DNA from: Augochlora pura
Lineage: Eukaryota; Arthropoda; Insecta; Hymenoptera; Halictidae
NCBI RefSeq assembly: GCF_028453695.1
Contig: NC_135779.1
Location: forward strand, 4,216,001 to 4,280,000
DNA length: 64,000 nucleotides
Direction: 5' to 3'
The translations under genes were made by a program, and so were the position numbers. The notes under the pieces are model-generated. The model saw nothing but the letters and a program-made list of their open reading frames with translations. It was not told where the DNA came from and searched no databases. Each line of letters begins with the position of its first letter. The first letter of the stretch is position 1. Positions 63,449 through 64,000 of this stretch are shown here, piece by piece.

Positions 63449-64000
63449 TCATTCTTCTAAAGTTTGTGAAGTTGGCTGTAACAGAATTTTTTCATTAAAC
63501 ATTACATTTTAATTTGGGATATGAAACAGGCTTAATGTACTTACCAGAATGTATATGTGACTTGGTATCGAACGCTCGATCACTTCCAAAATGCGTGCTT
63601 TACTTACTTTGTGTTCCTCGTCTATAGGACATAAGAAGAGAGAAGAAACATTTGATATTCGAACACTAAACTTACAACATACTGTAAAAATATTACCTGA
63701 AGGAACGGCCAAGGACAAAGTTGGAAGTTGTACAAAACCAGCTACAAGAGGACGAAGGATCCACTCAACCTTTCTTTCATTTTTGGGAAGTATGTAAATA
63801 TCCACCTAATATTAATGACATGATTAGTTATATTAGTGATATACATATTTATATTTTTATAAAATTACATACCTGTTTCTGACCAGCAAACATGAATGCG
63901 TCGCTAGCTTGCATGATTAACCGTAATTTAATCATGTAATCAGAATGATTTTTTATAAAGTATGATATAAGCAGCGGTGTTCGAACCCAACCATGAGGTG
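63449..64000 (-). CDS. TRAPPC11: TRAPPC11 (gryzun/foie gras), C-terminal exons
   Basis: TRAPPC11 is a subunit of the TRAPP complex acting in ER-to-Golgi traffic and N-glycosylation. Exons in transcript order: 63873-64000 (open at the right edge), 63697-63805, 63545-63621, 63449-63475. Phases close at every junction. The 113 residues seen include PHGWVRTPLLISYFIKN, MQASDAFMFAGQKQVDIYIL, RPLVAGFVQLPTLSL and the end SIPSHIYILPTSQTLEE. These match the C-terminal Gryzun-like region of the family: SDAFMFSG.KQ, then PL.AGY..LP.L, then a P(T/S).I(F/Y) tail. One intron is only 75 bp and the last coding exon has nine codons including the stop. Related TRAPPC10 is the main alternative. Confidence 0.78.

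Overview
This is an insect nuclear genome window. The genes have short spliceosomal introns with GT...AG ends, AATAAA poly(A) signals and bilaterian housekeeping products. The left end carries the 5' part of dumpy, a giant apical extracellular matrix gene of arthropods. CpG-rich noncoding DNA next to AT-rich, CpG-poor housekeeping genes suggests a hymenopteran, perhaps a bee, but that assignment is inference.

Layout. (1) 1-12326, minus strand: the first 23 coding exons of dumpy. They encode a signal peptide, an LDLa-like Cys module, then a long run of EGF/calcium-binding EGF and Dumpy-type Cys modules, about 2281 residues in all. The gene continues past the left edge. (2) 12327-49164: about 37 kb with no gene I can support. 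A splice acceptor 5 nt before the dumpy ATG implies a 5' noncoding exon somewhere in this stretch, so part of it is probably dumpy intron and control DNA. It holds microsatellites, a diverged 187-bp tandem array, a dispersed repeat pair, several inverted repeats and one hairpin with a miR-279-like seed. (3) 49165-58000: three minus-strand housekeeping genes, pescadillo (60S ribosome biogenesis), pelota (ribosome rescue) and an AIP-like FKBP/TPR co-chaperone. (4) 58932-60326, plus strand: a SERHL/kraken-type serine hydrolase, divergent from AIP. The intergenic DNA between them carries a DRE-type TATCGATA and two CACGTG E-boxes. (5) 62312-62785, minus: a two-exon gene for a small helical protein I cannot name. 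(6) 63449-64000, minus: the C-terminal exons of TRAPPC11, whose body lies beyond the right edge.

The splice maps were built by hand. Reading phase closes across every junction of the main gene models. No transposase, reverse transcriptase, tRNA, rRNA or CRISPR array was seen. No new multi-gene system is evident. The observations most worth following are the unnamed small gene, a possible plus-strand gene around it, the diverged repeat families and the missing dumpy first exon.
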